A stretch of 64,000 nt of DNA, taken from assembly GCA_026003755.1 (NCBI GenBank), contig BPHV01000001.1, forward strand, positions 62,001 to 126,000. Reading direction: 5' to 3'. This document shows positions 16,638 through 25,335 of this stretch, piece after piece. Below the pieces are notes generated by a model. It saw only the letters and a program-made list of their open reading frames with translations, had not been told where the DNA came from and searched no databases. Position 1 is the stretch's first letter. The number at the start of each line of letters is the position of its first letter. The translations under genes were made by a program, and so were the position numbers. The stretch is from Candidatus Roseilinea sp. Lineage in GTDB: Bacteria; Chloroflexota; Anaerolineae; J036; Brachytrichaceae.

Positions 16638-16748
16638 GGCCATCCGCAATCGTGGGAAGATGAGCGGCGATGCAACTTTGCAGCGGCGATGTGAGCAGGC
16701 GCATCGCCGTAGGCCATCCGCAATCGTGGGAAAATGAGCGGCGATGCA
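16638..16748 (+). repeat. duplicated 37-bp start region of the dus gene
   Basis: Copies at 16638-16674 and 16712-16748 differ at one base and lie 74 bp apart. Each includes GGCCATCCGC, a poly-A/G stretch and an ATG. The second copy holds the real dus start (16744); the first holds an out-of-frame ATG at 16670. Confidence 0.8.
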
Positions 16749-17796
16749 GCCGACTTTCTACGTTCGCGATGTGCCGGTGTACGGCGACCTGATCCTGTCG
16801 CCGATGGACGGGTTTTCCGACTTGCCCTACCGGCTGATCTGCCGTGAATACGGCAGCGCGATGAGCTACACCGAGTTCACGTCGTGCGAGGCCATCCTGC
16901 GCGGCGCCCGGCCGGCCCTGCGCCAGCTCGACTACGACCCGCGCGAAAAGCCCCAACTCACCTTCCAGATCTTCGACAGCGACGAAGACCGCATTGTGGC
17001 CTGCGCGCAGAAGATCGAGCAGCTCGGCCCCGGCATCATTGATCTGAACATGGGGTGCTCTGTGAGCAGCGTGAGCGGCCGCGGCGCAGGCGCCGGCCTG
17101 CTGCGCGACCCGCAAAAGATCGCGCGCATCTTCAACCGCCTGAGCAAAGCAGTGCGCGTGCCGGTCACGGCTAAGATTCGCCTGGGGTGGGACGCGCGGT
17201 CTCGCAACTACCTGGAGGTGGCCAGGATCCTCGAAGACAACGGCGCGTCGCTGATTGCCGTGCACGGCCGCACCAAAGAGCAAGCCTACAAAGGCGTCGC
17301 CGACTGGGACGCGATCGCCGAAGTCAAACAGGCCGTCAAGATTCCGGTGATCGGCAACGGAGACGTGAAGACCGTCGCCGACATTGCGCGCATCAAAGCG
17401 CACACCGGCTGCGATGGCGTGATGATCGGTCGCGCCGCAATCGGCAACCCCTGGATATTCCAGCGCAAAGACCGCCACGAGGTCACCGTCCAGGAGGTGA
17501 TCGCGTTGCTCAAGCGTCACCTGCGCGCGATGATTGAGTATTACGGCGACCACGGCCTGGTCCTCTTCCGCAAGCACGCCGTGAAATACATGCAGGGTAT
17601 GCCGCATGTGGCCGCGCTGCGCGCACAACTCGTCACGTGCGAAAGCGTCGGCGCGTTCCATGAACGGGTGGACGAATTCCAGCGACGCTACGAGCAAGGC
17701 GTCTTGCCCGATGAGGCATACGAACCCGCTCCCGTTCCGGAAGAGGAAGTCGAGTGGTCGTGCGATCGGGCGGCCGTCGCATGCGCGTCGCGCTGA
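16744..17796 (+). CDS. dus: tRNA-dihydrouridine synthase family protein
   Basis: The 350-residue flavoenzyme reduces uridines in tRNA to dihydrouridine. It has the TIM-barrel start LSPMDGFSDLPYR, the catalytic-Cys segment DLNMGCSVSSVSGRGAGAGLL (Dus usually N-x-G-C-P; here Ser replaces Pro), KIRLGW, HGRTKEQAYKGVADW, PVIGNGDV and GVMIGRAAIGNPWIF, which bind FMN. The start codon lies in the second copy of a duplicated 37-bp stretch. The last 16 nt overlap the glycosyltransferase start. Which uridine is modified cannot be told. Confidence 0.88.
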   Translation: MQPTFYVRDVPVYGDLILSPMDGFSDLPYRLICREYGSAMSYTEFTSCEAILRGARPALRQLDYDPREKPQLTFQIFDSDEDRIVACAQKIEQLGPGIIDLNMGCSVSSVSGRGAGAGLLRDPQKIARIFNRLSKAVRVPVTAKIRLGWDARSRNYLEVARILEDNGASLIAVHGRTKEQAYKGVADWDAIAEVKQAVKIPVIGNGDVKTVADIARIKAHTGCDGVMIGRAAIGNPWIFQRKDRHEVTVQEVIALLKRHLRAMIEYYGDHGLVLFRKHAVKYMQGMPHVAALRAQLVTCESVGAFHERVDEFQRRYEQGVLPDEAYEPAPVPEEEVEWSCDRAAVACASR

Positions 17797-18887
17797 TCTC
17801 CAAGGCGCTGGTCGTCGGCGCGTATCAGCGCAAGTGTGAACTCGTAGCTGCGCATCCGGACGTTGCGCTCACGGTGTTCGTCCCGCCGTCGTGGGGCAAC
17901 CAGCCACTCGAACGCGCCTACGCCCACGGCTACGCGCTGCAGGTCATCCCGATCCGCTTCAACGGCAACTTTCACCTGCACTATTACCCCACTTTGCCGC
18001 GGGCGCTGGCGCAACTGCGGCCGGACGTGGTGCACGTTGATGAGGAGCCTTACAACTTGGCGACGTGGCTGGCCGTGAGGGCAGCAAGGGCGCTTCGGCC
18101 GTCGCCGCGCGTCGTCTTCTTCTCCTGGCAGAACATTCGGCGGCGCTACCCGCCGCCGTTCAGTTGGATGGAGCGCAGCGTGCTGCGAACAGCCGACGCC
18201 GCCCTCGTCGGCAGCGAGTCGGCCGGCGCGGTGTGGCGGGCCAAAGGGTTTGCCCGCCCGATTCATGTCATCCCCCAGTTTGGCGTGGATGAGCAGACGT
18301 TCGCCCCGCCGGACGAGCGGCGCAACGGCGAGGCGTTCGTCATCGGCTACGCCGGCCGGCTGGTTCGCGAAAAGGGCGTGGACGTATTGATCTGCGCCTT
18401 CGCCCGCTTGCCGAATTCGGCGCGCCTGCTCATCGCCGGCGCAGGGCCGGAGCTCAATGCCTTGCGCGCCTTGGCGCAGCAGTGGCGCGTTGCCGAGCGT
18501 GTGACGTTTTGCCCGTCGCTGCCGTCTACCCACATGCCGGAGTTCTATCGCGCGCTCGACGCCTTCGTGCTGCCCTCGCGCACCCTGCCCAACTGGAAGG
18601 AGCAATTCGGACGCGTGCTCATCGAAGCGATGGCGTGTGGGGTGCCGGTGATCGCCTCATCGTGTGGGGAAGCGCCCAGCGTTGTGGGCGACGCCGGCCT
18701 CACCTTCGACGAAGCGGACGATGCAGCACTCGCCGAGCGCCTCGTGGCGCTGATGGCGCAGCCGGACTGGCGCGCAGAACTCGGGCGACGTGGGCGCGCC
18801 CGTGTGCTCGCCCATTTCACGATGCGCCACATCGCCGATCGCACCGTGGAAGTCTATCGAGCGCTCGTCGCCGGAGCAGGGAGATGA
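17781..18887 (+). CDS. family 4 glycosyltransferase
   Basis: The 368-residue GT-B enzyme has an N-terminal acceptor domain (LRPDVVHVDEEPYNLATWLA) and a C-terminal nucleotide-sugar domain with VIGYAGRLVREKGVDVLI, FCPSLPSTHMPEFYRALDAFVLPS and the E-x7-E-like FGRVLIEAMACGVPVIAS. These are the GT4 hallmarks. ATG 17781 was chosen over GTG 17754 because the protein then starts with the usual MRVALIS strand. It overlaps dus by 16 nt. Confidence 0.88.
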   Translation: MRVALISKALVVGAYQRKCELVAAHPDVALTVFVPPSWGNQPLERAYAHGYALQVIPIRFNGNFHLHYYPTLPRALAQLRPDVVHVDEEPYNLATWLAVRAARALRPSPRVVFFSWQNIRRRYPPPFSWMERSVLRTADAALVGSESAGAVWRAKGFARPIHVIPQFGVDEQTFAPPDERRNGEAFVIGYAGRLVREKGVDVLICAFARLPNSARLLIAGAGPELNALRALAQQWRVAERVTFCPSLPSTHMPEFYRALDAFVLPSRTLPNWKEQFGRVLIEAMACGVPVIASSCGEAPSVVGDAGLTFDEADDAALAERLVALMAQPDWRAELGRRGRARVLAHFTMRHIADRTVEVYRALVAGAGR

Positions 18888-19046
18888 GCCGGCGACCCAC
18901 CGGGCATGAGCGGCTTGTTGCGCATAAGCCGCGTGCCTCGCGCCACCCGGCCCAACCCAGAGGGCGCTGCGCCGCAGGAGCGAAACAGGGGGCGGCGCCG
19001 GCACGGCCGGCGCCTGCCCTCGACCATGAGCGCGATGGGCGAGGTG

Positions 19047-19052
19047 TATAAT
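19047..19052 (+). promoter_or_regulatory. -10 box of the tRNA-Val gene
   Basis: TATAAT lies 15 nt before the first base of the tRNA. A clear -35 at normal spacing was not found. Confidence 0.55.
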
Positions 19053-19067
19053 TAGCCCGCAAAGATC

Positions 19068-19141
19068 GGCCTCCTAGCTCAGTTGGTCAGAGCGCACGGT
19101 TCACATCCGTGAGGTCACAGGTTCGAGCCCTGTGGAGGCCA
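19068..19141 (+). tRNA. tRNA-Val (anticodon CAC)
   Basis: The 74-nt cloverleaf has a 7-bp acceptor stem (GGCCTCC with GGAGGCC), a D arm GCTC...GAGC, anticodon stem CACGG/CCGTG with loop TTCACAT giving anticodon CAC (codon GUG), and a T arm ACAGG-TTCGAGC-CCTGT. Discriminator base is A. The 3' CCA is not encoded. A terminator follows within 10 nt. Confidence 0.95.
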
Positions 19142-19150
19142 CTTGAGAAA

Positions 19151-19178
19151 AGGCGCACGTGCGTGCGCCTTTCATTTT
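19151..19178 (+). terminator. intrinsic terminator of tRNA-Val
   Basis: AGGCGCAC and GTGCGCCT form an 8-bp stem with a GTGC loop, followed by TTCATTTT. It separates the tRNA from the kinase gene. Confidence 0.75.
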
Positions 19179-19184
19179 GCGACC

Positions 19185-20135
19185 ATGTCCTCCGCGCCTC
19201 GCATCGTCTGTTTTGGCTACGTGAACCCCGGCGTGGTGTTCTTGGTGGATCGCTACCCCGCCGCCAACACCGGCGCCTATGTCACTGCTAAGCGGCCGTT
19301 TATCGGGGCCGACTGCGCGATGGCGGCTCAAGTGCTGGCGCGATGGGGCATCGAAGCGCACTTGATCGGCAACGCGCTCGGCGACGACGACTTGGGCCGC
19401 CGCACGCTGACGCAACTGGCCGAGCTAGGCGTGCGCGCGCACATCGCGCTGCGGGACGACCTGCACACGCCGGATGAGGTGGACATCTCCGATCGCGCCG
19501 GCACGCGCACCTTCTTCGTCGAGGACGCCCCCGCAGTGTGGGAAAGCTTGATCGAGGCGGATCTCGAAGCCATCATCGGCGCCGCCATGCTGTATGTGGA
19601 TTGGTACGTCGGGCCGGCGGCCGAGCGCGCTGTTGCATTCGCGCGCGCCCATGGCGTGCCAGTCTTCCTGAACGTGGAGTATTCGCTGCGCCACCCCGAC
19701 CGCTACCGACCTCTGGTCAGCCAAGCGAGCTACGCGCAAGCGCCGATGTCCGACGTCCACGTGGCGCAAGAAGACCCACGCGCGATTGCCGAAGCCTTGC
19801 AAGCGCTAGGGGTTGAGGTGGCGTTTGTGACGCGCGGCAAGCACGGTTCGCTGGCGCTAGATCGGACGGGGCTGATCGAAGTGCCCGCGCCGGCCGTGCA
19901 GGTCGTTGACACGCAGGGCGCCGGCGCGGTGTATTCCGCCGCAGCCATGTACGGCTTACTTGCCGGCTGGCCGATTGTGCAAGTGGTGCATTTCGCCACA
20001 ACAGCGGCGTCGCTCAAATGCGCGCAGCACGGCCTGCTCGATGCCAAGGTGGAAACGATCCTGGCGCAGGCGTCGCTCTCAGGCGCGGTCATCCACAGCC
20101 GATGGACCTTAAACTCCAACTGGCCCTCTGGGTAG
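19185..20135 (+). CDS. PfkB-family carbohydrate/nucleoside kinase
   Basis: The 316-residue ribokinase-type protein begins IVCFGYVNPGVVFLVDRYP and has a substrate-lid region (AHIALRDDLHTPDEVDISD) and the C-terminal catalytic block. In that block the usual D-T-x-G-A-G-D anion hole reads VVDTQGAGAVYSAAAMYGLL, so the Asp base is Ala (GAGA). That change may cost activity or mark an odd subgroup. ATG 19185 follows the tRNA terminator. The last 34 nt overlap the next gene. Substrate unknown. Confidence 0.72.
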   Translation: MSSAPRIVCFGYVNPGVVFLVDRYPAANTGAYVTAKRPFIGADCAMAAQVLARWGIEAHLIGNALGDDDLGRRTLTQLAELGVRAHIALRDDLHTPDEVDISDRAGTRTFFVEDAPAVWESLIEADLEAIIGAAMLYVDWYVGPAAERAVAFARAHGVPVFLNVEYSLRHPDRYRPLVSQASYAQAPMSDVHVAQEDPRAIAEALQALGVEVAFVTRGKHGSLALDRTGLIEVPAPAVQVVDTQGAGAVYSAAAMYGLLAGWPIVQVVHFATTAASLKCAQHGLLDAKVETILAQASLSGAVIHSRWTLNSNWPSG

Positions 20136-20842
20136 CCGGCTCGTTCGCCGTCGGCCTGGCGGCCGTTGCTGCCGTCTACCGCTTCGGCGGAGTCCGGTTC
20201 CGCCGCGCGCTTGTCGAATCCGAATGGGGCAGCGCGTTTGTCGAGGTCGTGCGCTTCAGCTATCACATCGGGCTGCCGTTTGGGGCGCTGATCACCGGCG
20301 CGCTCGGCGTGGACCTGCTCGGCCTGGGCGCGATCGCGGTGGAGGACGCATCCACGTTGGCTGGTTTCACGCTGCGCGAGTGGATGCGCGGCAGCATCGC
20401 CGCCGGCCTGGCAACCGGATTCGTGTTGGTCGTGCTTTGGATGACGCGGCGCAGCGCCGACCTGCCGCCGGCGCTCTTCGACGAGCGGCCCAGCGCGCTG
20501 CTGATCTTGCGCGATGCCGCATACGCCGAGGCGCACTGGGCGTTCTACCGCGCGCCGTTCGTGCTGCTGTTCCAGGATGCCTACTGGGGCGCAACCGCCG
20601 GCTTCGCCCTGGTCGCCGTGGAGTGGGCGCTCGTGCGACGGCTGCGCCATGCGCCGCCGCGTGCGGATCGGCCACATACGCTCGCGGCGACCTGTTGCAT
20701 GCTGACCAGCGGTTTGCTTTACGTGACGGCGCGCAACCTGTGGCTGATGATCGCCGCCCATGCGGCGATCCGCTGGGTCGGTGAACGCTTGTTCACGCAA
20801 ACGGCGCAGCCGGCTGCGCCGCAACGCCGCGCGCCGAATTAG
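20102..20842 (+). CDS. polytopic membrane protein, possible CPBP-like
   Basis: The 246-residue product has about five or six hydrophobic segments: near the start (LALWVAGSFAVGLAAVAAV), LPFGALITGALGVDLLGLGAIAV, IAAGLATGFVLVVLW, GATAGFALVAVEWALV and TCCMLTSGLLYVTARNLWLMIAAHAAI. The late R-N-L-W-x-x-I-x-x-H pattern recalls CPBP membrane peptidases, whose last helices carry such residues, but the first E-E motif is not clear, so this is only a suggestion. The start lies inside the kinase gene, so translation may be coupled. Confidence 0.6.
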   Translation: MDLKLQLALWVAGSFAVGLAAVAAVYRFGGVRFRRALVESEWGSAFVEVVRFSYHIGLPFGALITGALGVDLLGLGAIAVEDASTLAGFTLREWMRGSIAAGLATGFVLVVLWMTRRSADLPPALFDERPSALLILRDAAYAEAHWAFYRAPFVLLFQDAYWGATAGFALVAVEWALVRRLRHAPPRADRPHTLAATCCMLTSGLLYVTARNLWLMIAAHAAIRWVGERLFTQTAQPAAPQRRAPN

Positions 20843-22116
20843 GCTGCGCCATCCAAAGCGGGCAAGATCGCTGCGCGCGCCTCGCCAAAGCCGACGCGCA
20901 CGCCATCGCGCTCCGCCCATCCACGCAGCGCGACGACATCGCCGTCTTCGAGGAAAGTGCGGGTGCTGCCATCTGGCAAGCGCAGCGGGTTTCGCCCGTT
21001 CCAGGTCAGTTCAAGCATCGAGCCGCACGACTCCGGCGTCGGCCCGCTCAACGTGCCGGACGCCATCAGATCGCCAACCTCGACATTGCAACCGTTCACC
21101 GTGTGATGCGCCAGTTGTTGGCTCATCGTCCAATACATGTGGCGGAAGTTGCTGCGACAGACCGTGAACGTCAGACCACTTGGGGTGATCAGGTCTACGG
21201 CCAGGTGGATGTCAAAGCTCTGGTCGCCCGATGCGCGCAAGTACGGCAATGGGAGTGGCTCTTGCGACGGCATGGGGACGCGAAAAGGCTCAAGCGCCTC
21301 GAGCGTCACGATCCAGGGTGAGATGGTCGAGGCAAAGTTCTTGCCGAGGAACGGGCCAAGCGGCTGATATTCCCATTTTTGAATGTCACGCGCCGACCAG
21401 TCGTTGAACAGCAGTAAGCCGAAGATGTGTTGCTCGGCCTCAGCAGTGGTGATCGGACGGCCCAGCGGCGAGGCCTTGCCGATGACGAATGCCATTTCTA
21501 ACTCGAAGTCCAGCGCGAGCGTGGGGCCAAAGGTAGGCGTGGGGTCGTCATCGCGCTTGATCTGGCCGCGTGGGCGACGGATGGGCATGCCGCTGACCAC
21601 GATGGACGAGGCGCGGCCGTGATACGCCACCGGCAGGTGACGCCAGTTCGGCAACAGTGGGTTCTTCGGGTCGCGAAACATCGCGCCGACGTTGGTGGCG
21701 TGATACAGGCTGGAGTAGAAATCGGTATAGTTCGGCACACGCAGCGGCATCAACATCCTGGCGTCGCGTTGATGCACCAGGGCGTGCGCCCACACCTCCG
21801 AGGGATGTGCATCCCGCGACGACGCCATCAGCAACTGCTGGACGCGCAACCGCACAGCGCTGGTCACCGATTTGCCCAGGGCGATGAAATCGTTCAGCGT
21901 TGGACGGTTCAGGGCGCGTTGCAAGTCTTCTTCGCGGTGCGGCGCGTGATCGGGCAGAGGAAGCAGGCGTCGCTCGGCCAATACCGCGAGATCCACGATG
22001 TAGTCACCGATTGCGATGCCTGCGCGCGGCGCGCGATCGCGCGTCTCAAAGATGCCGAACGGCAGGTTATAGATGCTGAAGTCGGAAGTTGGATCAACGT
22101 CAAGCCAAGATTGCAT
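20839..22116 (-). CDS. fahA: fumarylacetoacetase
   Basis: The 425-residue enzyme splits fumarylacetoacetate into fumarate and acetoacetate, the last step of tyrosine breakdown. Visible family blocks are FSIYNLPFGIFET at the start, YTDFYSSLYHATNVGAMFRDP (metal and active-site residues), YHGRASSIVVSG, ALDFELEMAFVIG, FNDWSARDIQKWEYQPLGPFLGKNF and LMASGTLSGPTPESCGSMLEL. Length matches the eukaryote-like FAH. It is the last gene of an operon with hppD, phhA, hmgA and an aminotransferase. ATG 22116 (MQSWLDVDP) is preferred over the ATG at 22158; it overlaps the aminotransferase by 17 nt. Confidence 0.93.
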   Translation of the reverse strand: MQSWLDVDPTSDFSIYNLPFGIFETRDRAPRAGIAIGDYIVDLAVLAERRLLPLPDHAPHREEDLQRALNRPTLNDFIALGKSVTSAVRLRVQQLLMASSRDAHPSEVWAHALVHQRDARMLMPLRVPNYTDFYSSLYHATNVGAMFRDPKNPLLPNWRHLPVAYHGRASSIVVSGMPIRRPRGQIKRDDDPTPTFGPTLALDFELEMAFVIGKASPLGRPITTAEAEQHIFGLLLFNDWSARDIQKWEYQPLGPFLGKNFASTISPWIVTLEALEPFRVPMPSQEPLPLPYLRASGDQSFDIHLAVDLITPSGLTFTVCRSNFRHMYWTMSQQLAHHTVNGCNVEVGDLMASGTLSGPTPESCGSMLELTWNGRNPLRLPDGSTRTFLEDGDVVALRGWAERDGVRVGFGEARAAILPALDGAA

Positions 22117-23380
22117 GGTTGCAGTGGAGATCCGGGGCGCTGCTCGTGGGTCGGCCATCCGTTCGCTGCAAGTAGGCGGCCAGGCGCGCCATCGCCTCGC
22201 TCAGCCGCGCCGGCGTCGCCGTGAGCGCGACGCGAAAGTAGCCCTTGCCGTTGGCGCCAAAAGCCGCGCCGGGAGTGAATGAGACGCCGGTCGCTTCGAG
22301 CACGGCCTCGCACCACGCCGCGCTGTCGGTTTCGCCGTTCGGCAGGCGCGCCCAGACGTAAATCGTGGCCTTGGGTAGCGCCACGAGACAGCCGAGCGCG
22401 CGCAAGGCCGCCACGCAGACATCGCGGCGCCGGCGGTATTCCGCTTGTCGCGCCTCCAGCCATGTTTGGTCGCCGGTCAGCGCAGCGATGGCCGCGTCCT
22501 CAACGGCGGCAAAGGCGCCGGTATCCACATTGCTCTTCAGCGCTGCCACCGTCTTGATCACCTCTGCATGGCCGACCAACGCGCCGATGCGCATGCCGGC
22601 GATGTTGTAGGCTTTGGACAGCGAGAAGCACTCCACGGCGACCTCGTTAGCGCCGGGCACCTGGAGCACGCTTGGCGGCCGATAGGCATCGTAGCCGGTT
22701 TCGCTGTAGGCGTTGTCGTGCACCAGCAGGATGCCATGCTGCCGACAAAAGGCCGCCGCGCGCTCGAAGAACGTTAATGGCGCCGCCGAGGTCGTGGGAT
22801 TATTCGGGTAGTTCAGCCACAACACTTTCGCCCGCGCGACGACATCGCCGGGGATGCGATCCAGCGCAGGCAACCACACGTCGCCCTCTGCCTCGGACGC
22901 GCCCGCTTGGGTTGCGTGGCTCATGCGCTCCAGGGGCAGGGGATAGACTGTCGCGCCGGCTAGTTTCGCCGCAGCCGCGTAGGTGGGATAGCCGGGGTCC
23001 GGCACCAAGGCCACGTCGCCCACGTCTAAATACGCGAAGCTCAGGTGGTAAATGCCTTCCTTCGAGCCGAGCAAGAGCAACACCTCGCGTTCCGGATCGA
23101 GCGTGACGCCGAATCGCCGTGCGTAAAAATCGGCGAAAGCGCGCTTCACGGCAGGCGAACCGCTGAATTCGCCGTAACCGTAGCGATCGGGCCGGCGCGC
23201 GCTGCGCACCAACGCTTGGACGATGTGCGGCGCAGGCGGCAGATCGGGCGAACCCATGTCGAGCGAGATGACATCCACGCCGGCTGCGCGCAGCTCAGCT
23301 TTGCGCCGGTTGAGCCGAGCAAACAGATGCGCGTGAAGCGCCGACATGCGCCGAGCAGGAGGGATGTTCAGCAGGTTCAT
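22100..23380 (-). CDS. class I/II PLP aminotransferase in the Tyr operon
   Basis: The 426-residue fold-type I aminotransferase has VISLDMGSPDLPPAP, the YGYGEFSGSPAVKRAFADFY block, LLLGSKEGIYHLSFAYLD, NYPNNPTTSAAP with the PLP-stacking region, and FSLSKAYNIAGMRIGALVG with the PLP lysine. It resembles LL-diaminopimelate/aspartate-type enzymes. Its place between hmgA and fahA suggests it turns tyrosine (or phenylalanine) into the 4-hydroxyphenylpyruvate used by HppD; that is inference. ATG 23380 follows the hmgA stop by 16 nt. Confidence 0.85.
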   Translation of the reverse strand: MNLLNIPPARRMSALHAHLFARLNRRKAELRAAGVDVISLDMGSPDLPPAPHIVQALVRSARRPDRYGYGEFSGSPAVKRAFADFYARRFGVTLDPEREVLLLLGSKEGIYHLSFAYLDVGDVALVPDPGYPTYAAAAKLAGATVYPLPLERMSHATQAGASEAEGDVWLPALDRIPGDVVARAKVLWLNYPNNPTTSAAPLTFFERAAAFCRQHGILLVHDNAYSETGYDAYRPPSVLQVPGANEVAVECFSLSKAYNIAGMRIGALVGHAEVIKTVAALKSNVDTGAFAAVEDAAIAALTGDQTWLEARQAEYRRRRDVCVAALRALGCLVALPKATIYVWARLPNGETDSAAWCEAVLEATGVSFTPGAAFGANGKGYFRVALTATPARLSEAMARLAAYLQRTDGRPTSSAPDLHCNHAILA

Positions 23381-23396
23381 CGCAAGATGCGGCGGC

Positions 23397-24563
23397 TCAC
23401 TCCCCGCTCCCCTCCAGCCACGTGGCTTGGTAGTCCGGCTTCTCCAGCTCAAGGGCGTGTATGGCCACGTGCAAGGGATTGAAGGTGTCTACCATCACGG
23501 CCAGCTCTTGGGTCTCCTTGGCGCCGATGGATGCCTCGGTCATGCCCGGCTGCGGGCCGTGTGGCAGCCCGCTGGGATGCAGCGTGATGTCGTATTTGGC
23601 GATGCCTTTGCGGCTCATGAAGTTGCCATCGCAGTAGTAGATCACCTCGTCGCTGTTGACGTTGCTGTGCGCGTAAGGCGCCGGAATGGCCAGCGGGTGA
23701 TAGTCGAACAGGCGCGGCACGAACGAACACACCACAAAGTTGTGGGCCTCAAACGTCTGATGCACCGGCGGCGGCTGATGCACGCGGCCGGTGATCGGCT
23801 CGAAATCGTGGATGCTGAACGCCCAGGGGTACAGATAGCCATCCCAGCCGACGACGTCAAAGGGATGATGGTCGAGGCAGTGCCGGCTGATGCCGTCGCG
23901 CACCTTGACGCGCACCTCGAACTCGCCGCGCTCGGTATAGGTCTCCAGCGCGCTCGGCGGACGGATGTCGCGCTCGCAGTACGGCGCATGTTCCAACAGT
24001 TGGCCAAACGCGTTGCGATAACGTTTAGGGGGCGCTACTTGGCTGCGCGATTCGATGACGAAGAAGCGCGCCTCGGGCGTGCTCAGCGCCATCTGCCAGG
24101 TGACGCCATATGGGATGACGAGATAGTCGCCGCTGCCAAAATCCAGTCGGCCGAATTGCGTGCGGAGCACGCCGGCGCCTTCGTGCACGAACCACACTTC
24201 GTACGCCTGCGCGTTGCGGTAGAAGTAACTCATACTCTGCGTGGCGCGGCTGACGCCCAGCGTCACATCGGCGTTGCCCAGCAGCGTGCGCCGCGCCGAG
24301 ACTGGATCGCCGCCGGCCGGCACATCGGCGGTCGCAAAGGCGCGGTGGCGCACCGCGCCGTAATCCGCATACACGACCCGGGCGTCGCCGAGGTATTCCG
24401 TCCGCAGCACGCGCGGGGGGAGGAAGTGGTGGTACAGCACCGATTGCACCCCGTGGAAGCCCTCCAGGCCCATCACCTCTTCTCGATACAGGCCGCCGTT
24501 CGGTTTGCGAAACTGTGTGTGCCGCTTGTGCGGAATGTCGCCCAGTTTGTAGTAGTAAGCCAT
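23397..24563 (-). CDS. hmgA: homogentisate 1,2-dioxygenase
   Basis: The 388-residue non-haem iron enzyme opens the ring of homogentisate to maleylacetoacetate. The iron region reads HDFEPITGRVHQPPPVHQTFEAHNFVVCSFVPRLFDYHP, with the expected His and Glu ligands, followed by HSNVNSDEVIYYCDG and LHPSGLPHGPQPG. ATG 24563 gives the usual start MAYYYKLGDIPHKRHTQF; the frame extends further but overlaps phhA. It is shorter than animal HGD, as is common for bacterial members. Fifth base after the phhA stop is the start, so the genes are translated together. Confidence 0.92.
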   Translation of the reverse strand: MAYYYKLGDIPHKRHTQFRKPNGGLYREEVMGLEGFHGVQSVLYHHFLPPRVLRTEYLGDARVVYADYGAVRHRAFATADVPAGGDPVSARRTLLGNADVTLGVSRATQSMSYFYRNAQAYEVWFVHEGAGVLRTQFGRLDFGSGDYLVIPYGVTWQMALSTPEARFFVIESRSQVAPPKRYRNAFGQLLEHAPYCERDIRPPSALETYTERGEFEVRVKVRDGISRHCLDHHPFDVVGWDGYLYPWAFSIHDFEPITGRVHQPPPVHQTFEAHNFVVCSFVPRLFDYHPLAIPAPYAHSNVNSDEVIYYCDGNFMSRKGIAKYDITLHPSGLPHGPQPGMTEASIGAKETQELAVMVDTFNPLHVAIHALELEKPDYQATWLEGSGE

Positions 24564-24568
24564 CGCAC

Positions 24569-25333
24569 TCACCCCCTCCCTGCCGGTTCGGGCAAACCCT
24601 CCATCCGCGCGTAATCGCGGAGGATGTTGTAGATTTGCTCGACGTCGTCGAACACAAAATACAAACTGTGCATGTGGTACTTGGCCGAGTCCAGCTCGGC
24701 TGCCCGCCGGATGTCGAACGGGACGCGCGGCGTATCCGGCGCGAAGGCTTTCTGCAGCTCCGCGATGGACGAGATCAGACCGGCGCCAAAGGCTTTGAGC
24801 GCGCCTCGTTCGCGGATCAACCCGAATTCGGTGGTGTACCACCACAGGCGCGAGATTTCGAGTTGTTGGCGCGCATCGCCGGCGAAGAACAACGGCGCGA
24901 AGGCTTGGGCCAGGTCGGCGAAGTAGGGGTCCATGAAATAAGCTAGGTGGCCGAAGTAGTCGTGGAACACATCGGGCAAGGGGGTAAATTCAAGCTCCGA
25001 CGGCTTACGAATGTAGTTGGTCACCGGGAAACGCCGCTCGCGCAGGTGCTCGAACCACTCGACCGCATTCAGGTATTCATTTTGCGCATCGCCGAGCGTC
25101 CAGCGCGTTTGGCGATACAACCGTTCGCTGATCACCCGAGGGTCGGGCAAGCGATCGGGGTCGAACGCCAATTTGGACAAGCCGCTCAAGAAAAGTTCGC
25201 AGGCGTAGTCGGGCACCCGCTGCATCTGCGCGCGGTATAGCGTCGCCCACGTCTGGTGATCTTGCTCGGTGTAATCCGGCATCGTCGGCACGGAGCGAAG
25301 TTCAAGGGTTGGCGTCATCGCTGGCCTCCGCAT
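24569..25333 (-). CDS. phhA: phenylalanine 4-monooxygenase
   Basis: The 254-residue enzyme hydroxylates phenylalanine to tyrosine using tetrahydropterin and O2. The iron site is LPDVFHDYFGHLAYFMDPYFA (the H-D-x-x-G-H pattern) with the distal Glu in LWWYTTEFGLI. It is the catalytic domain only, without the regulatory ACT domain, as in bacterial PhhA. A GTG at 25339 overlaps the hppD stop as GTGA; the ATG at 25333 and another at 25318 are alternatives. Tetrahydropterin synthesis genes are not in the window. Confidence 0.92.
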   Translation of the reverse strand: MRRPAMTPTLELRSVPTMPDYTEQDHQTWATLYRAQMQRVPDYACELFLSGLSKLAFDPDRLPDPRVISERLYRQTRWTLGDAQNEYLNAVEWFEHLRERRFPVTNYIRKPSELEFTPLPDVFHDYFGHLAYFMDPYFADLAQAFAPLFFAGDARQQLEISRLWWYTTEFGLIRERGALKAFGAGLISSIAELQKAFAPDTPRVPFDIRRAAELDSAKYHMHSLYFVFDDVEQIYNILRDYARMEGLPEPAGRG

Positions 25334-25335
25334 GG

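Noticed and set aside
18482-19051. 189-codon frame upstream of the tRNA gene
   Set aside because: It is a shadow of the GT4 gene in another frame, and the part after 18888 shows no coding features.
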